From Paracoccaceae bacterium (GTDB taxonomy: Bacteria > Pseudomonadota > Alphaproteobacteria > Rhodobacterales > Rhodobacteraceae), in the NCBI GenBank assembly GCA_020630695.1, contig JAHDIS010000023.1, positions 1-51,675 of the forward strand: a stretch of DNA of 51,675 nt, written 5' to 3'. Below the pieces are notes generated by a model, which was not told the DNA's origin, ran no database searches, and saw nothing but the letters and a program-made list of their open reading frames with translations. Below, in pieces: positions 16,136 to 25,312 of the stretch; positions within the stretch are counted from its first letter, which is position 1, and every line of letters begins with the position of its first letter. A program made the translations under genes and the position numbers.

Positions 16136-16879
16136 ATGCTGCGGGCGGTTGTCATATTGGTGCTGGTCATCGGGCTCTCGATTGGCGCGACTTGGTACTT
16201 CGGGGCCGAGGTGCTGATCGCACTGGGGCTGATCGCGACGCAGATCAAGGTGCTGTTCAAAAAGCTGGCCATGATCGAATGGCCCGCCCTGATCCTCTGG
16301 CTCAAGACCCAGACAGCGGCATTCTTTCGGGTAGAACTGCTCAAGAAGTGGCTGATGAGCACTGCCATGCCGCTGGTTCTGGGGCGCACGGTGCTGCGGC
16401 GGATCAGTGCGGCACTGCGGGGGTATCTGTCGGGGGTCACACGGCGGTTCGAGTCCATGATGGATTGGTTTCGCGGGCTTGGCCCGATGGAAAAAGCTCT
16501 GGCCTGGGCCATCATCCTGTTTGCGACGCTGGGGCTTAGCGTGACGTCGCTGGGGCTGTGGCTGGTGCTGTTTTCGGTGCAACTGCCGCTCTGGGTGGTT
16601 GCGGCGGCGGCCAGCTTTGGCAAGATGATCTGGACCAGTTTGCACAAATGGGCGTTCAAGGCGCTGGCGTTCTTTCAACTTGGGTGGCTGTGGCGCGGGA
16701 TCCGGTGGTTTTTGCCGCGCCGCTGGCTCGATGCAAAGCGGCGCTGGGATTACCGGGTCGCGCGGGCTGTGATCCGGCGACGGCGTTTGACGATCCGGCA
16801 GGTTGCCGAGCGCAAGGATCGCCTGCCGTTTCGTATGGGAGTGATGGTCGAATACCTGTTTGGCGGTTCAAAGCCCTGA
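16136..16879 (+). CDS. Membrane protein of unknown function with basic C-terminal tail
   Basis: This 247-residue protein has an N-terminal helix at about 3-20, a second at 24-42, a central amphipathic region rich in R and K, a hydrophobic hairpin at about 121-165 (AWAIILFATLGLSVTSLGLW and onward) and a strongly basic tail with RRWLDAKRRW and a run of four arginines. AGGA seven bases before the ATG supports the start. It is convergent with argP. No domain was recognised. Codon use fits a real gene, and similar unnamed proteins may be restricted to related bacteria. Confidence 0.68.
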   Translation: MLRAVVILVLVIGLSIGATWYFGAEVLIALGLIATQIKVLFKKLAMIEWPALILWLKTQTAAFFRVELLKKWLMSTAMPLVLGRTVLRRISAALRGYLSGVTRRFESMMDWFRGLGPMEKALAWAIILFATLGLSVTSLGLWLVLFSVQLPLWVVAAAASFGKMIWTSLHKWAFKALAFFQLGWLWRGIRWFLPRRWLDAKRRWDYRVARAVIRRRRLTIRQVAERKDRLPFRMGVMVEYLFGGSKP

Positions 16880-16898
16880 ATGCCAAGCAACCGGGGTG

Positions 16899-17774
16899 TC
16901 AGGGCTGTTCCAGCGCATCAGCAGCACTGCGCCGGATCGAACGGGTCAATGGCCCAAGCGCATCACGTAGCGAACTGCGCACCTGCCAGAACAACGGCAC
17001 CTGTTCATCCGCGCCCGGTACCATGGGAATGAGATCCCCGTTTTCCAGCGGGGCTTGCACCAAGGGCCAAGGATTCAGCGACCAGCCAAGCCCGTGGCAG
17101 GAGGCCGTGACAAAACCATGTGTTGAAGGCAGGTGGTGGGTTGGCGGCGACAATGATTTGCCAGCGATGCGGGCCAGCCAGCGGCGCTGCAGCCGGTCCT
17201 TGCCTGAGAAATCCAGCATCGGTGCTTTTGCCAGACTGGCGGCATCCACCCCTGCGCCAAAGTGTTGGTCACGAAAGGCCGGGGAACAGGTTGCGACATA
17301 GCGCATTGCGCCGAGCGCAATGCAATCGCAGCCCTGAACGGCGCGCGCTGTGCTGGTGATGGCCCCGCTGACCGCGCCTTCGCGCAGGGGCATATGCGAA
17401 ACGGTTTCGTCTTCGACGAGGATGTCGAAAATAAGATTGGTCGCGGCAAGTGCGGGGATCGCCCATGTGTCCAGACTGTCTGCATTCAAGGCGATGCGCA
17501 GACGGGCCGGAACCGGGGCGCGCGCAAGTTCGGCATCCAGTTGCGCATCGAGAAGGGCGCGTTCCTGCGCGTGGCGTGCAAGTCGAAGCCCTTGATCGGT
17601 GCCACGGGCGGGCGTGCTGCGAATGATAAGGGGTGCGCCGACAGTGTCTTCCAGCGCGCGCACGCGCTGCGATATCGCGGATGCCGTTACGTTGAGTTCC
17701 GCCGCTGCGGCCTCGAAAGAACCGAGCCGCAAAACCGCTTCGATCGAAGCCAGCTGCGCACTGTCGAAGGGCAT
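16899..17774 (-). CDS. argP: LysR-family activator of arginine/lysine export, ArgP-like
   Basis: The 291-residue protein has an N-terminal winged helix (residues 4-62; FEAAAAELNVTASAISQRVR, ALEDTVGAPLIIRSTPARGT) and a periplasmic-binding-protein-like effector domain. The TP-x-x-T-x-QG stretch after the HTH is like ArgP/IciA rather than general LysR proteins. It is divergent from the exporter at 17866, the standard argP-argO (lysG-lysE) arrangement in which the regulator senses a basic amino acid and turns on the exporter. An AAGGA site six bases upstream supports the start. Confidence 0.92.
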   Translation of the reverse strand: MPFDSAQLASIEAVLRLGSFEAAAAELNVTASAISQRVRALEDTVGAPLIIRSTPARGTDQGLRLARHAQERALLDAQLDAELARAPVPARLRIALNADSLDTWAIPALAATNLIFDILVEDETVSHMPLREGAVSGAITSTARAVQGCDCIALGAMRYVATCSPAFRDQHFGAGVDAASLAKAPMLDFSGKDRLQRRWLARIAGKSLSPPTHHLPSTHGFVTASCHGLGWSLNPWPLVQAPLENGDLIPMVPGADEQVPLFWQVRSSLRDALGPLTRSIRRSAADALEQP

Positions 17775-17865
17775 TAGGAATCCTTAGGTCTGTGAAGAAA
17801 CTTTAATTCGTCTTTCATGATTAGAGCGTTTACGAGGTCAGTCCAAGGACAATCGAGAGGGCGTC

Positions 17866-18459
17866 ATGATCGCGGCAGTTGCAGGTTTCACGTTGGGATT
17901 TTCATTGATCCTCGCCATTGGCGCGCAGAACGCTTTTGTGCTTCGGCAAGGTTTGCGCCGATCCCATGTTCTGCCGGTGGTGCTGGTTTGTGCCATTTCG
18001 GATGCGTTGCTGATTGCGGCCGGAGTGGCCGGGTTCGGAGCGCTTGCCAATTCCGTGCCTTGGCTGGAACAGGCGATGCGGCTGTTCGGGGCTGCATTTC
18101 TGATCTGGTACGGTGCGCGCACGCTGCTATCGGCATGGCGGGGCGGTCAGAGCATGCAACTGGGCCAAGAGGCCGGAAGCTTGCGAGGCGCAGTTCTGAC
18201 TTGTCTGGCCCTGACATGGCTGAATCCGCACGTCTATCTGGATACCGTTGTGCTGCTTGGCTCGATCTCGGCGCAATATGACAATCGACTGGCCTTTGCG
18301 CTTGGTGCGATGACCGCTTCTTTTGTCTTCTTTTTCAGCCTTGGTTTCGGCGCGCGTGCGCTTGCGCCACTGTTTGCGAAGCCAAAGGCCTGGCAATGGC
18401 TGGATCTGTTGGTGGGGCTGACCATGTGGGCCATCGCCCTCAAGCTGCTGTTGGGCTGA
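17866..18459 (+). CDS. argO: LysE/ArgO-family amino-acid exporter
   Basis: The 197-residue inner-membrane protein has about six hydrophobic helices and the family signature FTLGFSLILAIGAQNAFVLR at 7-26, with TWLNPHVYLDTVVLLGS in the middle. It exports arginine and/or lysine (and toxic analogues such as canavanine) and is normally induced by the divergent ArgP. The GAGAGGG site five bases before the ATG is strong. The stop lies 12 bases from the convergent nitroreductase gene. Confidence 0.93.
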   Translation: MIAAVAGFTLGFSLILAIGAQNAFVLRQGLRRSHVLPVVLVCAISDALLIAAGVAGFGALANSVPWLEQAMRLFGAAFLIWYGARTLLSAWRGGQSMQLGQEAGSLRGAVLTCLALTWLNPHVYLDTVVLLGSISAQYDNRLAFALGAMTASFVFFFSLGFGARALAPLFAKPKAWQWLDLLVGLTMWAIALKLLLG

Positions 18460-18471
18460 CGCGGCGCTGGC

Positions 18472-19164
18472 CTATCGCCATTCCACGACCTGTTCCTGCG
18501 GCGCGCGGTTGGTGCGAAACGTATTGGCGGGGTGTTCCATATCCGGCCAGCCCAACGCAATGCCGCACAGAACATCGCGGTCATCCGGAATGCTGAACCA
18601 GTCGCGCACAAAGGGTGCGAACCCTGCAACCGACGCCATCGCAATGCTGCCCAGACCGCGTGCAGTGAGCGCGCTGAGAACACCCGTGACAAAAGCCCCG
18701 CAATCGAGCACGCCATATGACCCCAGCGCCTTGGGTGTCGTGATCAGCAGGAAGTTCGGCGCACCAAAGAGCCGAAAATTCTCGCGCATCTGGCGGGCCG
18801 ACGCGGCCCGATCGCCCTTTTGCACGCCGACTGCATCATAAAGCTGCCAGCCGCAGGTGCTGCGGCGTTCCTTGTAGATGCCCTCGTAGCGGGCTGGAAA
18901 GGGAATGTCGCTGGCGTGGCTGGCACTCAGCGTGTGTTCAAAAAGGGCATCGGCAAACCGGCGCGTTTCTTCATGGCCGCATGCCACCACATGCCAAGGC
19001 TGGGAATTGCACCAAGAGGCCACATGCTGGGCATCGGCCAGTGCGGCTTTGATTAAGGCCGGATCGACGGCGCGATCCTGATAGGCCCTGCAAGAAAACC
19101 GGGTTTTCAGAATGGCACGCAGGGTTTCTTCGGCGTCGGAGGGAAGGGGTGCGTGTTCCGTCAT
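18472..19164 (-). CDS. Nitroreductase-family flavoprotein
   Basis: The 230-residue protein has the FMN-binding opening TRFSCRAYQDRAVD (22-35), the central WCNSQPWHVV segment (51-60) and the late GLGSIAMASVAGF and GIALGWPD motifs. The enzyme likely reduces nitro groups, quinones or related substrates with NAD(P)H; the natural substrate is unknown. Its ATG overlaps the stop of the racemase gene in ATGA, so the two are translated from one message. Confidence 0.9.
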   Translation of the reverse strand: MTEHAPLPSDAEETLRAILKTRFSCRAYQDRAVDPALIKAALADAQHVASWCNSQPWHVVACGHEETRRFADALFEHTLSASHASDIPFPARYEGIYKERRSTCGWQLYDAVGVQKGDRAASARQMRENFRLFGAPNFLLITTPKALGSYGVLDCGAFVTGVLSALTARGLGSIAMASVAGFAPFVRDWFSIPDDRDVLCGIALGWPDMEHPANTFRTNRAPQEQVVEWR

Positions 19165-20240
19165 AACAGGCCTTTTCTCTGGAGTTCTTTTCGGATGGCT
19201 GGCCCGTCGCTGTCGCGTGCAGGAATCGGCCCGGGCGCGTGCACCTGTCCGTCAAAGCGCGGCGCTGGCATTGGCGCGCCCTGATCCCAGATGTTGCGCG
19301 CGGTGATGTGCGGGTCATGCTGTGCTTCGTGGGGCGACAACACCGGACCGAGGCAGGCATCGCTTTCGTGAAAAAGAGCGGTCCAGTGATCACGGGGTTT
19401 TTGCAGGAATATCTGGGTAAGCCTGCCAATCTGATCGGGCCACTGGCTTTGGTCGAACTGGTCTTTCAGGCCCGGATCGTCTGCCAGACCCATACGATCC
19501 AGAAACTGTGCATAGAATTTGGGCTCAAGGCATTGCAGCGACACGTGCCGCCCGTCTGCGCAGGTGTAGCACCGCGACCAATGCGGCCCATCCAGCAACG
19601 ACGCGCCTCGCTGCGTGGTCGAAAATTGCTGCCCCATCGACAAAAGCAAGGCCATCATGTGGCTGGCGCCATCCACGATCGCGGCGTCTACGACGCAACC
19701 CTTGCCGGTGGATCGCGCGTTCAGGATTCCGCTCAGCATGCCAACAGCGAGGTACAGCGCCCCCGCACCGATATCGCCCAGCATGGTGGGGGGAACGGCG
19801 GGCGTTTCGCCGGGCAGGCCAGCATAGAACAGTGCCCCGGTTAAGCCCAGATAGTTGAGATCATGCCCCGCCTGCAGCGCACGCGGGCCGGACTGGCCCC
19901 ATCCGGTCATGCGCCCGTAGACAAGTGCCGGGTTCAGGCTCATCGCTTGTTCGGGGCCGAGCCCAAGGCGTTCCATAACACCGGGCCGCAGACCTTCGGT
20001 CACCCCGTCGGCCGTTGCCATCAGCGCCTTTGCAACGGCGAGATCCTCGGGCGTCTTGAGATCAAGCGCGATTGACCGTTTGCCCCGGTCGAGCAGGTTT
20101 TGCGCGGCTTTGCCCGGTGTGTCCGAAGCGGTCTTGCGATGAACGGCGATAACCTCGGCGCCAAGATCGGCCAGCAACATGCCGGCAAAGGGGGCAGGGC
20201 CCAACGCCTCGAATTCGATGATGCGGATGCCATTTAACAT
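19161..20240 (-). CDS. CaiB/BaiF-fold alpha-methylacyl-CoA racemase
   Basis: With the start at 20240 the protein has 359 residues. H126 (AGHDLNY) and D156 (MLGDIGAG) fall at the same positions as the catalytic pair of the mycobacterial racemase, and E239 in CLEPKFY matches its further active-site glutamate. It therefore probably interconverts R and S 2-methylacyl-CoA esters for beta-oxidation; a CoA-transferase role is the alternative. An in-frame ATG and GTG six and seven codons upstream exist, and none of the three has a strong ribosome site. It overlaps the nitroreductase by four bases and is divergent from the helicase gene. Confidence 0.88.
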   Translation of the reverse strand: MLNGIRIIEFEALGPAPFAGMLLADLGAEVIAVHRKTASDTPGKAAQNLLDRGKRSIALDLKTPEDLAVAKALMATADGVTEGLRPGVMERLGLGPEQAMSLNPALVYGRMTGWGQSGPRALQAGHDLNYLGLTGALFYAGLPGETPAVPPTMLGDIGAGALYLAVGMLSGILNARSTGKGCVVDAAIVDGASHMMALLLSMGQQFSTTQRGASLLDGPHWSRCYTCADGRHVSLQCLEPKFYAQFLDRMGLADDPGLKDQFDQSQWPDQIGRLTQIFLQKPRDHWTALFHESDACLGPVLSPHEAQHDPHITARNIWDQGAPMPAPRFDGQVHAPGPIPARDSDGPAIRKELQRKGLL

Positions 20241-20365
20241 GGTTTGATAGGACCCCATCACGACGATGATGAAAAGAGCAATTGCGCGGCATTCGTCCCA
20301 AGGTATTTACGCAAGGCAGCGGCATGGGTGTTTTTCTTTTGTTCTTGCTGCGTTATCTCTGGGGC

Positions 20366-22807
20366 ATGGTGGATCTTCCGGCAGGATTGCAAAAATGGTT
20401 CGACGCGCGCGGCTGGTCGGTGCATCCGCATCAGCAGGCGATGCTGGAACAGGCGGGCGCGCCGGCTTTGTTGCTGGTGGCGCCGACCGGGGGCGGCAAG
20501 ACGCTGGCCGGATTTCTGCCCAGCTTGTGCGCTTTGGCCGAAAACCCTGCCGGGGGTTTGCACACGTTGTATGTCAGCCCGCTCAAGGCGCTGGCGGCAG
20601 ATATCAAACGCAATCTGCTGATCCCGATCGAAGAAGCCGACTTGCCCATCCGGGTCGAGGACCGCACAGGCGATACATCTGCCAGCCGCAAGAAACGCCA
20701 GCGCGCCGATCCGCCCCATATCCTACTGACCACACCGGAAAGTCTGGCGCTGCTGACCTCATACGAGGATGCGCCCCGCATGTTTGCGGGTCTCAAACGG
20801 GTGATCGTCGATGAAATACACGCTTTGGCCGAGAGCAAGCGCGGCGATCAGCTGATGCTGGCGCTGGCGCGGCTGCAGCGTCTTTGTCCGGATATGAAAC
20901 GGGTGGGACTGTCGGCCACGGTTGAAGATCCCGGCGCCATTGCCGGCTTGCTGGCGTGCTCTCCGGACCCCTGTCAGATCCTGCTGGCTGATCCTGGCCC
21001 TGAGCCGGACATCGCCATGCTGCAGACCAATGAGCCGCCGCCGTGGTCCGGAGGCGGCGCGGGCTATGCGATCGAGGCGGTTCTGGAACAAGTGCGCCAG
21101 CACCGCACGACACTGATCTTTCACAACACTCGGGCCCAGGCCGAAATCTTCTTTCACAAACTCTGGCTGGCGAATGAAGATGCGCTGCCCATCGGCATCC
21201 ATCACGGCAGTCTGGACCGGGCGCAACGCGAAAAGGTCGAAGCGGCCATGGTGGCCGGGCAGTTGCGGGCCATCGTGTGCACCGGCAGTCTCGATCTGGG
21301 GATCGATTGGGGCGATGTTGATCTGGTGATACAGGTCGGCGCGCCAAAGAACGTCAAGCGGCTGGTTCAGCGCATTGGACGCGCCAATCACCGATACAAC
21401 GCCCCCAGCAAGGCGCTGCTGGTCCCGGCGAACCGCTTTGAAGTGATCGAATGCATCGCTGCACTGGACGCGGTCAAGGCGCATGATCTGGATGGCGAGA
21501 GCCGTGGCCCCGGGCCGCGTGATGTTTTGTGCCAGCACATACTGATCGCGGCCTGTGCTGCGCCCTTTGACGCCGACGAGTTATTTGCCGAGATGACCAG
21601 CGCCGGAGCTTACGCCGGGCTCAGCCGTGCGGCGTTTGATGCCTGCCTCGATTTCTGCGCGACCGGTGGATACGTCTTGCGCGCCTATGACCAGTGGCAA
21701 CGTCTTCAGCAGCGACCTGACGGACTTTGGCAGTTGCGTGACCCTCGCTCTACAACCCGCATCCGGCAAAATCTGGGGACGATTCAGGATACCGATACGC
21801 TCAAGGTGCGCTGGCGTGGCAGGGGTGGCAAGCCGCTGGGCGAAGTGGAAGAAGGCTTTGCCGCATCCTTGACGCCCGGGGACACCTTTTTGATCGGCGG
21901 GCAGATTGTACGCTACGAGGGGCTGCGCGAGTTGACCGTCGAAGTGACGCGGGATCCGGGCCGCAAACCCAAGATCGCGACCTTCATGGGAACGAAATTT
22001 GCCACCTCGACTCAGCTAAGCACTCGCATCCTGCGCATGTTTCAAAAGGACGACTGGCCCGAACTGCCGGGCCATACAGCCGATTGGCTGCGATTGCAGC
22101 GCAGCGTCAGCCGCCTGCCTGAACCGGGCCGGTTGCTGGTCGAAACCTTCCCAAGGGATGGACGCGCGCAGATGGTTGTCTATGGGTTTGCCGGGCGCAA
22201 CGCGATGCAGACGCTGGGCCTGTTGCTGACCAAGCGCATGGAAGAGATGGGGCTTGCTCCCATGGGTTTTGTGGCCACGGACTACGCGACCCTGATCTGG
22301 GGGCTGGATTCAGTGACGGACCCGGCACCGCTGTTTGATCTGCACGCACTTGAGGCCGGGCTGGATGGCTGGCTGGCGGGGAACGCAGTGATGAAGCGGA
22401 CTTTTCGGGCCAGCGCGACCATCGCGGGTCTGATCGAACGTCAGGTAGGGGGGCAACGCAAGACCGGCAGGCAGGCCACCATGTCGTCGGATATCCTGTA
22501 CGACACGCTGGCCAAATACGATCCTGATCACCTGCTGATGCAGATCACCCGCGAAGAGGCGATGCGCGGTTTGGTGGATTTTTCGCGAATCCGCGAGATG
22601 TGCGAACGGGTTCAGGGCCGGATTGATCACATCGAGACGGGCCGCGTAACACCACTGGCTGCGCCCTTGTTCCTTGAGCCGGGCCGGGTGCCGGTCCGTG
22701 GGCAGGCCGATGAACGGTTGCTCGAAGAAGAGGTGACACGCTTGCTGGATGAATCGGGGCTCGCGCAGGTTTCCGTCACGCCCAAGCCTTGGCGCGTGCC
22801 TTACTGA
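20366..22807 (+). CDS. Ligase-associated DNA damage response DEXH-box helicase (Lhr-like)
   Basis: The 813-residue superfamily 2 helicase has a Walker A VAPTGGGKTLAGFLP, a DEIH box in VIVDEIHALAESKRGDQL, motif III SATVEDP, motif IV TLIFHNTRAQAE, motif V GSLDLGIDWGDVD and motif VI QRIGRANHR, followed by the large C-terminal region of the Lhr core. Family members sit with an ATP-dependent DNA ligase and a nuclease and are linked to DNA repair. Neither partner is in this window; a DMT exporter follows instead. The ATG at 20366 is chosen because earlier in-frame starts add a hydrophobic, unlikely leader. Confidence 0.93.
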   Translation: MVDLPAGLQKWFDARGWSVHPHQQAMLEQAGAPALLLVAPTGGGKTLAGFLPSLCALAENPAGGLHTLYVSPLKALAADIKRNLLIPIEEADLPIRVEDRTGDTSASRKKRQRADPPHILLTTPESLALLTSYEDAPRMFAGLKRVIVDEIHALAESKRGDQLMLALARLQRLCPDMKRVGLSATVEDPGAIAGLLACSPDPCQILLADPGPEPDIAMLQTNEPPPWSGGGAGYAIEAVLEQVRQHRTTLIFHNTRAQAEIFFHKLWLANEDALPIGIHHGSLDRAQREKVEAAMVAGQLRAIVCTGSLDLGIDWGDVDLVIQVGAPKNVKRLVQRIGRANHRYNAPSKALLVPANRFEVIECIAALDAVKAHDLDGESRGPGPRDVLCQHILIAACAAPFDADELFAEMTSAGAYAGLSRAAFDACLDFCATGGYVLRAYDQWQRLQQRPDGLWQLRDPRSTTRIRQNLGTIQDTDTLKVRWRGRGGKPLGEVEEGFAASLTPGDTFLIGGQIVRYEGLRELTVEVTRDPGRKPKIATFMGTKFATSTQLSTRILRMFQKDDWPELPGHTADWLRLQRSVSRLPEPGRLLVETFPRDGRAQMVVYGFAGRNAMQTLGLLLTKRMEEMGLAPMGFVATDYATLIWGLDSVTDPAPLFDLHALEAGLDGWLAGNAVMKRTFRASATIAGLIERQVGGQRKTGRQATMSSDILYDTLAKYDPDHLLMQITREEAMRGLVDFSRIREMCERVQGRIDHIETGRVTPLAAPLFLEPGRVPVRGQADERLLEEEVTRLLDESGLAQVSVTPKPWRVPY

Positions 22808-22890
22808 CAAGCGCGGCCAGCACGTGACAAATCGGACGCGCAGGCGTTCTGTGTCTTGTCGCCGCGCTGAAAACCTCTAAGCCTTGGACC

Positions 22891-23802
22891 ATGACAAACG
22901 CAGTCCATACCCCCGGCCTGAACCCGGGACGCGGCATCTTTTGGATGGCCGTGACCGGATTGTGTTTTGTCGCCGTCACGGCACTGGTGAAATTTCTTGG
23001 TCCCAGAATCCCGGCGGCAGAGCAGGCCTTCCTACGCTATTTGATGGGGTTGGTCTTCTTGATCCCCATGTGGGGCGCGATGCGTCAAACTGTGCTGACC
23101 CCGCGGCTATGGAAACTGTTCTGGCTGAGAGGGCTTGTTCACACCGGCGGCGTGGCCCTGTGGTTCTATGCGATGACACGCATTCCGATCGCAGAAGTCA
23201 CGGCAATGAACTACCTGAACCCGGTCTATGTCACCATTCTGGCCGTGTTGTTTCTGGGTGAACGGCTGGCGGCGCGCCGGATCCTTGCAATCGCGGCCGC
23301 TTTTATCGGCGCATTGTTGATCCTGAGGCCCGGCTTTCGCGAACTGGATCCGGGTCACGTGGCGATGCTGGCCACAGCCTTCTGCTTTGCGATGTCTTAC
23401 TTGCTGGCCAAAATCTTTTCGGGCGAAGTGTCAGCGGCAGTGGTTGTTTCGATGCTTTCGGTGACCGTGACTATCGGTCTGGCGCCATTGGCTCTTGCGG
23501 TCTGGGTTTGGCCGCAGCCGATGGAACTGGCGATTTTGTTTGCGGTCGCCTGTTTCGCAACGGCTGGACACTACACCATGACCTTGGCCTTTGCCGCAGC
23601 GCCCATAACGGTCACACAACCGGTCACGTTTTTGCAGCTTGTCTGGTCCGTTGCGCTCGGGGCCATGTTCTTTGCAGAGCCTGCCGACCCGTGGGTAATC
23701 GCCGGGGGCACACTGATTCTGGGTGCTGTGGTGTTCATCACTTGGCGCGAAGCAGTGCTGAAAAAGGCCGTAACGCCGGTCGTTTCCGAAACAAAGACCT
23801 GA
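22891..23802 (+). CDS. EamA-type drug/metabolite transporter (DMT superfamily)
   Basis: The 303-residue protein has ten predicted membrane helices in two homologous EamA halves (second half from about residue 155). The NYLNPVYVTILAVLFLGERL stretch in the first half is typical. It probably exports an amino acid, purine or similar small molecule; no substrate can be named. The ribosome site is weak. It lies 83 bases after the helicase gene on the same strand. Confidence 0.9.
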   Translation: MTNAVHTPGLNPGRGIFWMAVTGLCFVAVTALVKFLGPRIPAAEQAFLRYLMGLVFLIPMWGAMRQTVLTPRLWKLFWLRGLVHTGGVALWFYAMTRIPIAEVTAMNYLNPVYVTILAVLFLGERLAARRILAIAAAFIGALLILRPGFRELDPGHVAMLATAFCFAMSYLLAKIFSGEVSAAVVVSMLSVTVTIGLAPLALAVWVWPQPMELAILFAVACFATAGHYTMTLAFAAAPITVTQPVTFLQLVWSVALGAMFFAEPADPWVIAGGTLILGAVVFITWREAVLKKAVTPVVSETKT

Positions 23803-23914
23803 ATGTGGCGGGGATTGTCCCCGGATCGCGAAAACTCCCTGTTTCGATCAAAAAGCTGCCTTGTTTATTAACCAGTCTCTCATCTGTGAGCTGTTTATGT
23901 TTATGGAGAGTAAG

Positions 23915-24112
23915 ATGTTTACTGAGAGCAAAATGACCTACGATATGGCAGAAATCGAAGCGTTTCTGCGCGCAGAGCGAAGCAAGGTTTTGTCCGAAGC
24001 CGAATGGCGTTTCCGGATGCGTGGCTATGGCTACAACCTTCGTAGAACGGACACTGGTGTTGAGGTGGCTCGGCTGCCGCAGAACACAGTGCTTGGAACA
24101 CTCAGCATCTGA
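23915..24112 (+). CDS. Small basic protein of unknown function
   Basis: This 65-residue protein starts at an ATG with GGAG six bases upstream (an in-frame start 18 codons earlier is less likely). The sequence is polar with no membrane segment: MAEIEAFLRAERSKVLSEAE, then a C-terminal RYG-like region ending LPQNTVLGTLSI. Regular codon use and a good ribosome site support a real gene. No family was recognised. It stands alone between the DMT exporter and the DUF1036 gene. Confidence 0.6.
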   Translation: MFTESKMTYDMAEIEAFLRAERSKVLSEAEWRFRMRGYGYNLRRTDTGVEVARLPQNTVLGTLSI

Positions 24113-24240
24113 TCGCATCGCGTCGCGGTGACTGAGCGCGGGCGTATCCCGCGCCAGGCAAGCGCGTGCTGTGCGAAAGGATTCTGGACAGACTGGTATG
24201 GCTGTTGTCTGATCTTTCCTGAAATCGGGAGAGAACGCAT

Positions 24241-25290
24241 ATGGCCATATTCAACACCAAAGCAGGCCTGACTCTGCTGCTGGCCCTTTGCGGGACAGCG
24301 GCCACGGCCGAATTGACGATCTGCAATGAGGGCCCGGACCGGCAGAGCCTTGCCATCGGCTACGAAGCCTTGGGCGGTGTCTGGACTTCGGAAGGCTGGT
24401 GGGGGATCGACCCCGGTGCTTGCAAAACCGTGCGGTCGCGCGCTTTGGACAAACCCGACTTTTTCTACCGGGCGACGACGTCTGGCGGCGCATTTGATGC
24501 GCCTTTTGCGTTTTGCACCGCCAGCGAGGCGTTTACGATTCTGGGCGACAAGGATTGTTCCGAGCGGGGATACCGCAGAGAGCGGTTTGCCAAGATCGAT
24601 ACAGATGGCGCGCGCAGTTATCGGCTGGTTCTGGGGGCAAATGGCGCGCTGCTCGGGCCGCGCGACCCCGAAGAAGACATTGACCACAGCGACGCCCCTT
24701 TGCAGGCTTTCAGCACCTTGCAGCGGGGCACTTTGGGCGAACCCTTGAGCCAAGTCGGTCTGTTCAACGGATGCACGATCGAGGATGGGCTCGAGTTTTG
24801 TTCCTTCATCGCGGAGGGCTGGCGCTATCACGCCTACTACGGTGGGGGCAGCGGCGACGAGATTCTGAACGAATTGCAGAACTGGCCCCTCAATACTGCG
24901 GTCGAGTTCAGCGGTGACCTGATCGGTTACGGCGACATAACGGCCGAGGTGGCGCTTGCCATGGTGTTGGAGCAGCCGGGCGGCGATGCCTTTGCCGCGC
25001 AACGCATGATGATGCAGGGGCTTTGGCGTAGTCAGGAAGACCCGCGCGCTGACATGCGCATTCTGGGCTCGGACGTCTACGAATTTTACGACGGTGATCT
25101 GGTGAGCCAGCAATTGATGCAACTTCAGTCCAACTGCGAAGGCTTCGAGGGGCTTGGGCAGGGCTTCTGGCGCACTGAACTGGAGCAACGCGATCCATGG
25201 TGCCTGCTGATCGGGCGCGTGTCGCAGGACAGCCTGATCTTCACAAATCCATTGCGCGGCAATCAGCTGGTTTATGCGCGGATAGAGTAG
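24241..25290 (+). CDS. Exported DUF1036-domain protein
   Basis: The 349-residue protein has a signal peptide at 1-23 (a hydrophobic core, then ATA-E) and a DUF1036 domain right after it (TICNEGPDRQSLAIGYEALG, then GWWGIDPGACKTV). Many paired cysteines suggest a periplasmic or envelope location with disulfide bonds. The remaining 220 residues are not recognised. The ATG follows GGGAGA. It stops 58 bases before betI. Its function is unknown, and a link to the bet genes is only positional. Confidence 0.83.
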   Translation: MAIFNTKAGLTLLLALCGTAATAELTICNEGPDRQSLAIGYEALGGVWTSEGWWGIDPGACKTVRSRALDKPDFFYRATTSGGAFDAPFAFCTASEAFTILGDKDCSERGYRRERFAKIDTDGARSYRLVLGANGALLGPRDPEEDIDHSDAPLQAFSTLQRGTLGEPLSQVGLFNGCTIEDGLEFCSFIAEGWRYHAYYGGGSGDEILNELQNWPLNTAVEFSGDLIGYGDITAEVALAMVLEQPGGDAFAAQRMMMQGLWRSQEDPRADMRILGSDVYEFYDGDLVSQQLMQLQSNCEGFEGLGQGFWRTELEQRDPWCLLIGRVSQDSLIFTNPLRGNQLVYARIE

Positions 25291-25312
25291 CCGAAGATCC
25301 GATCATTTTTTT

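Noticed and set aside
24136-24154. GCGCGGG/CCCGCGC hairpin as a terminator of the 65-residue gene
   Set aside because: The stem is only seven base pairs and no T run follows; too weak to call.
24031-25188. 385-codon open frame on the minus strand opposite the DUF1036 gene
   Set aside because: Shadow frame; the plus strand has a signal peptide and a DUF1036 domain.
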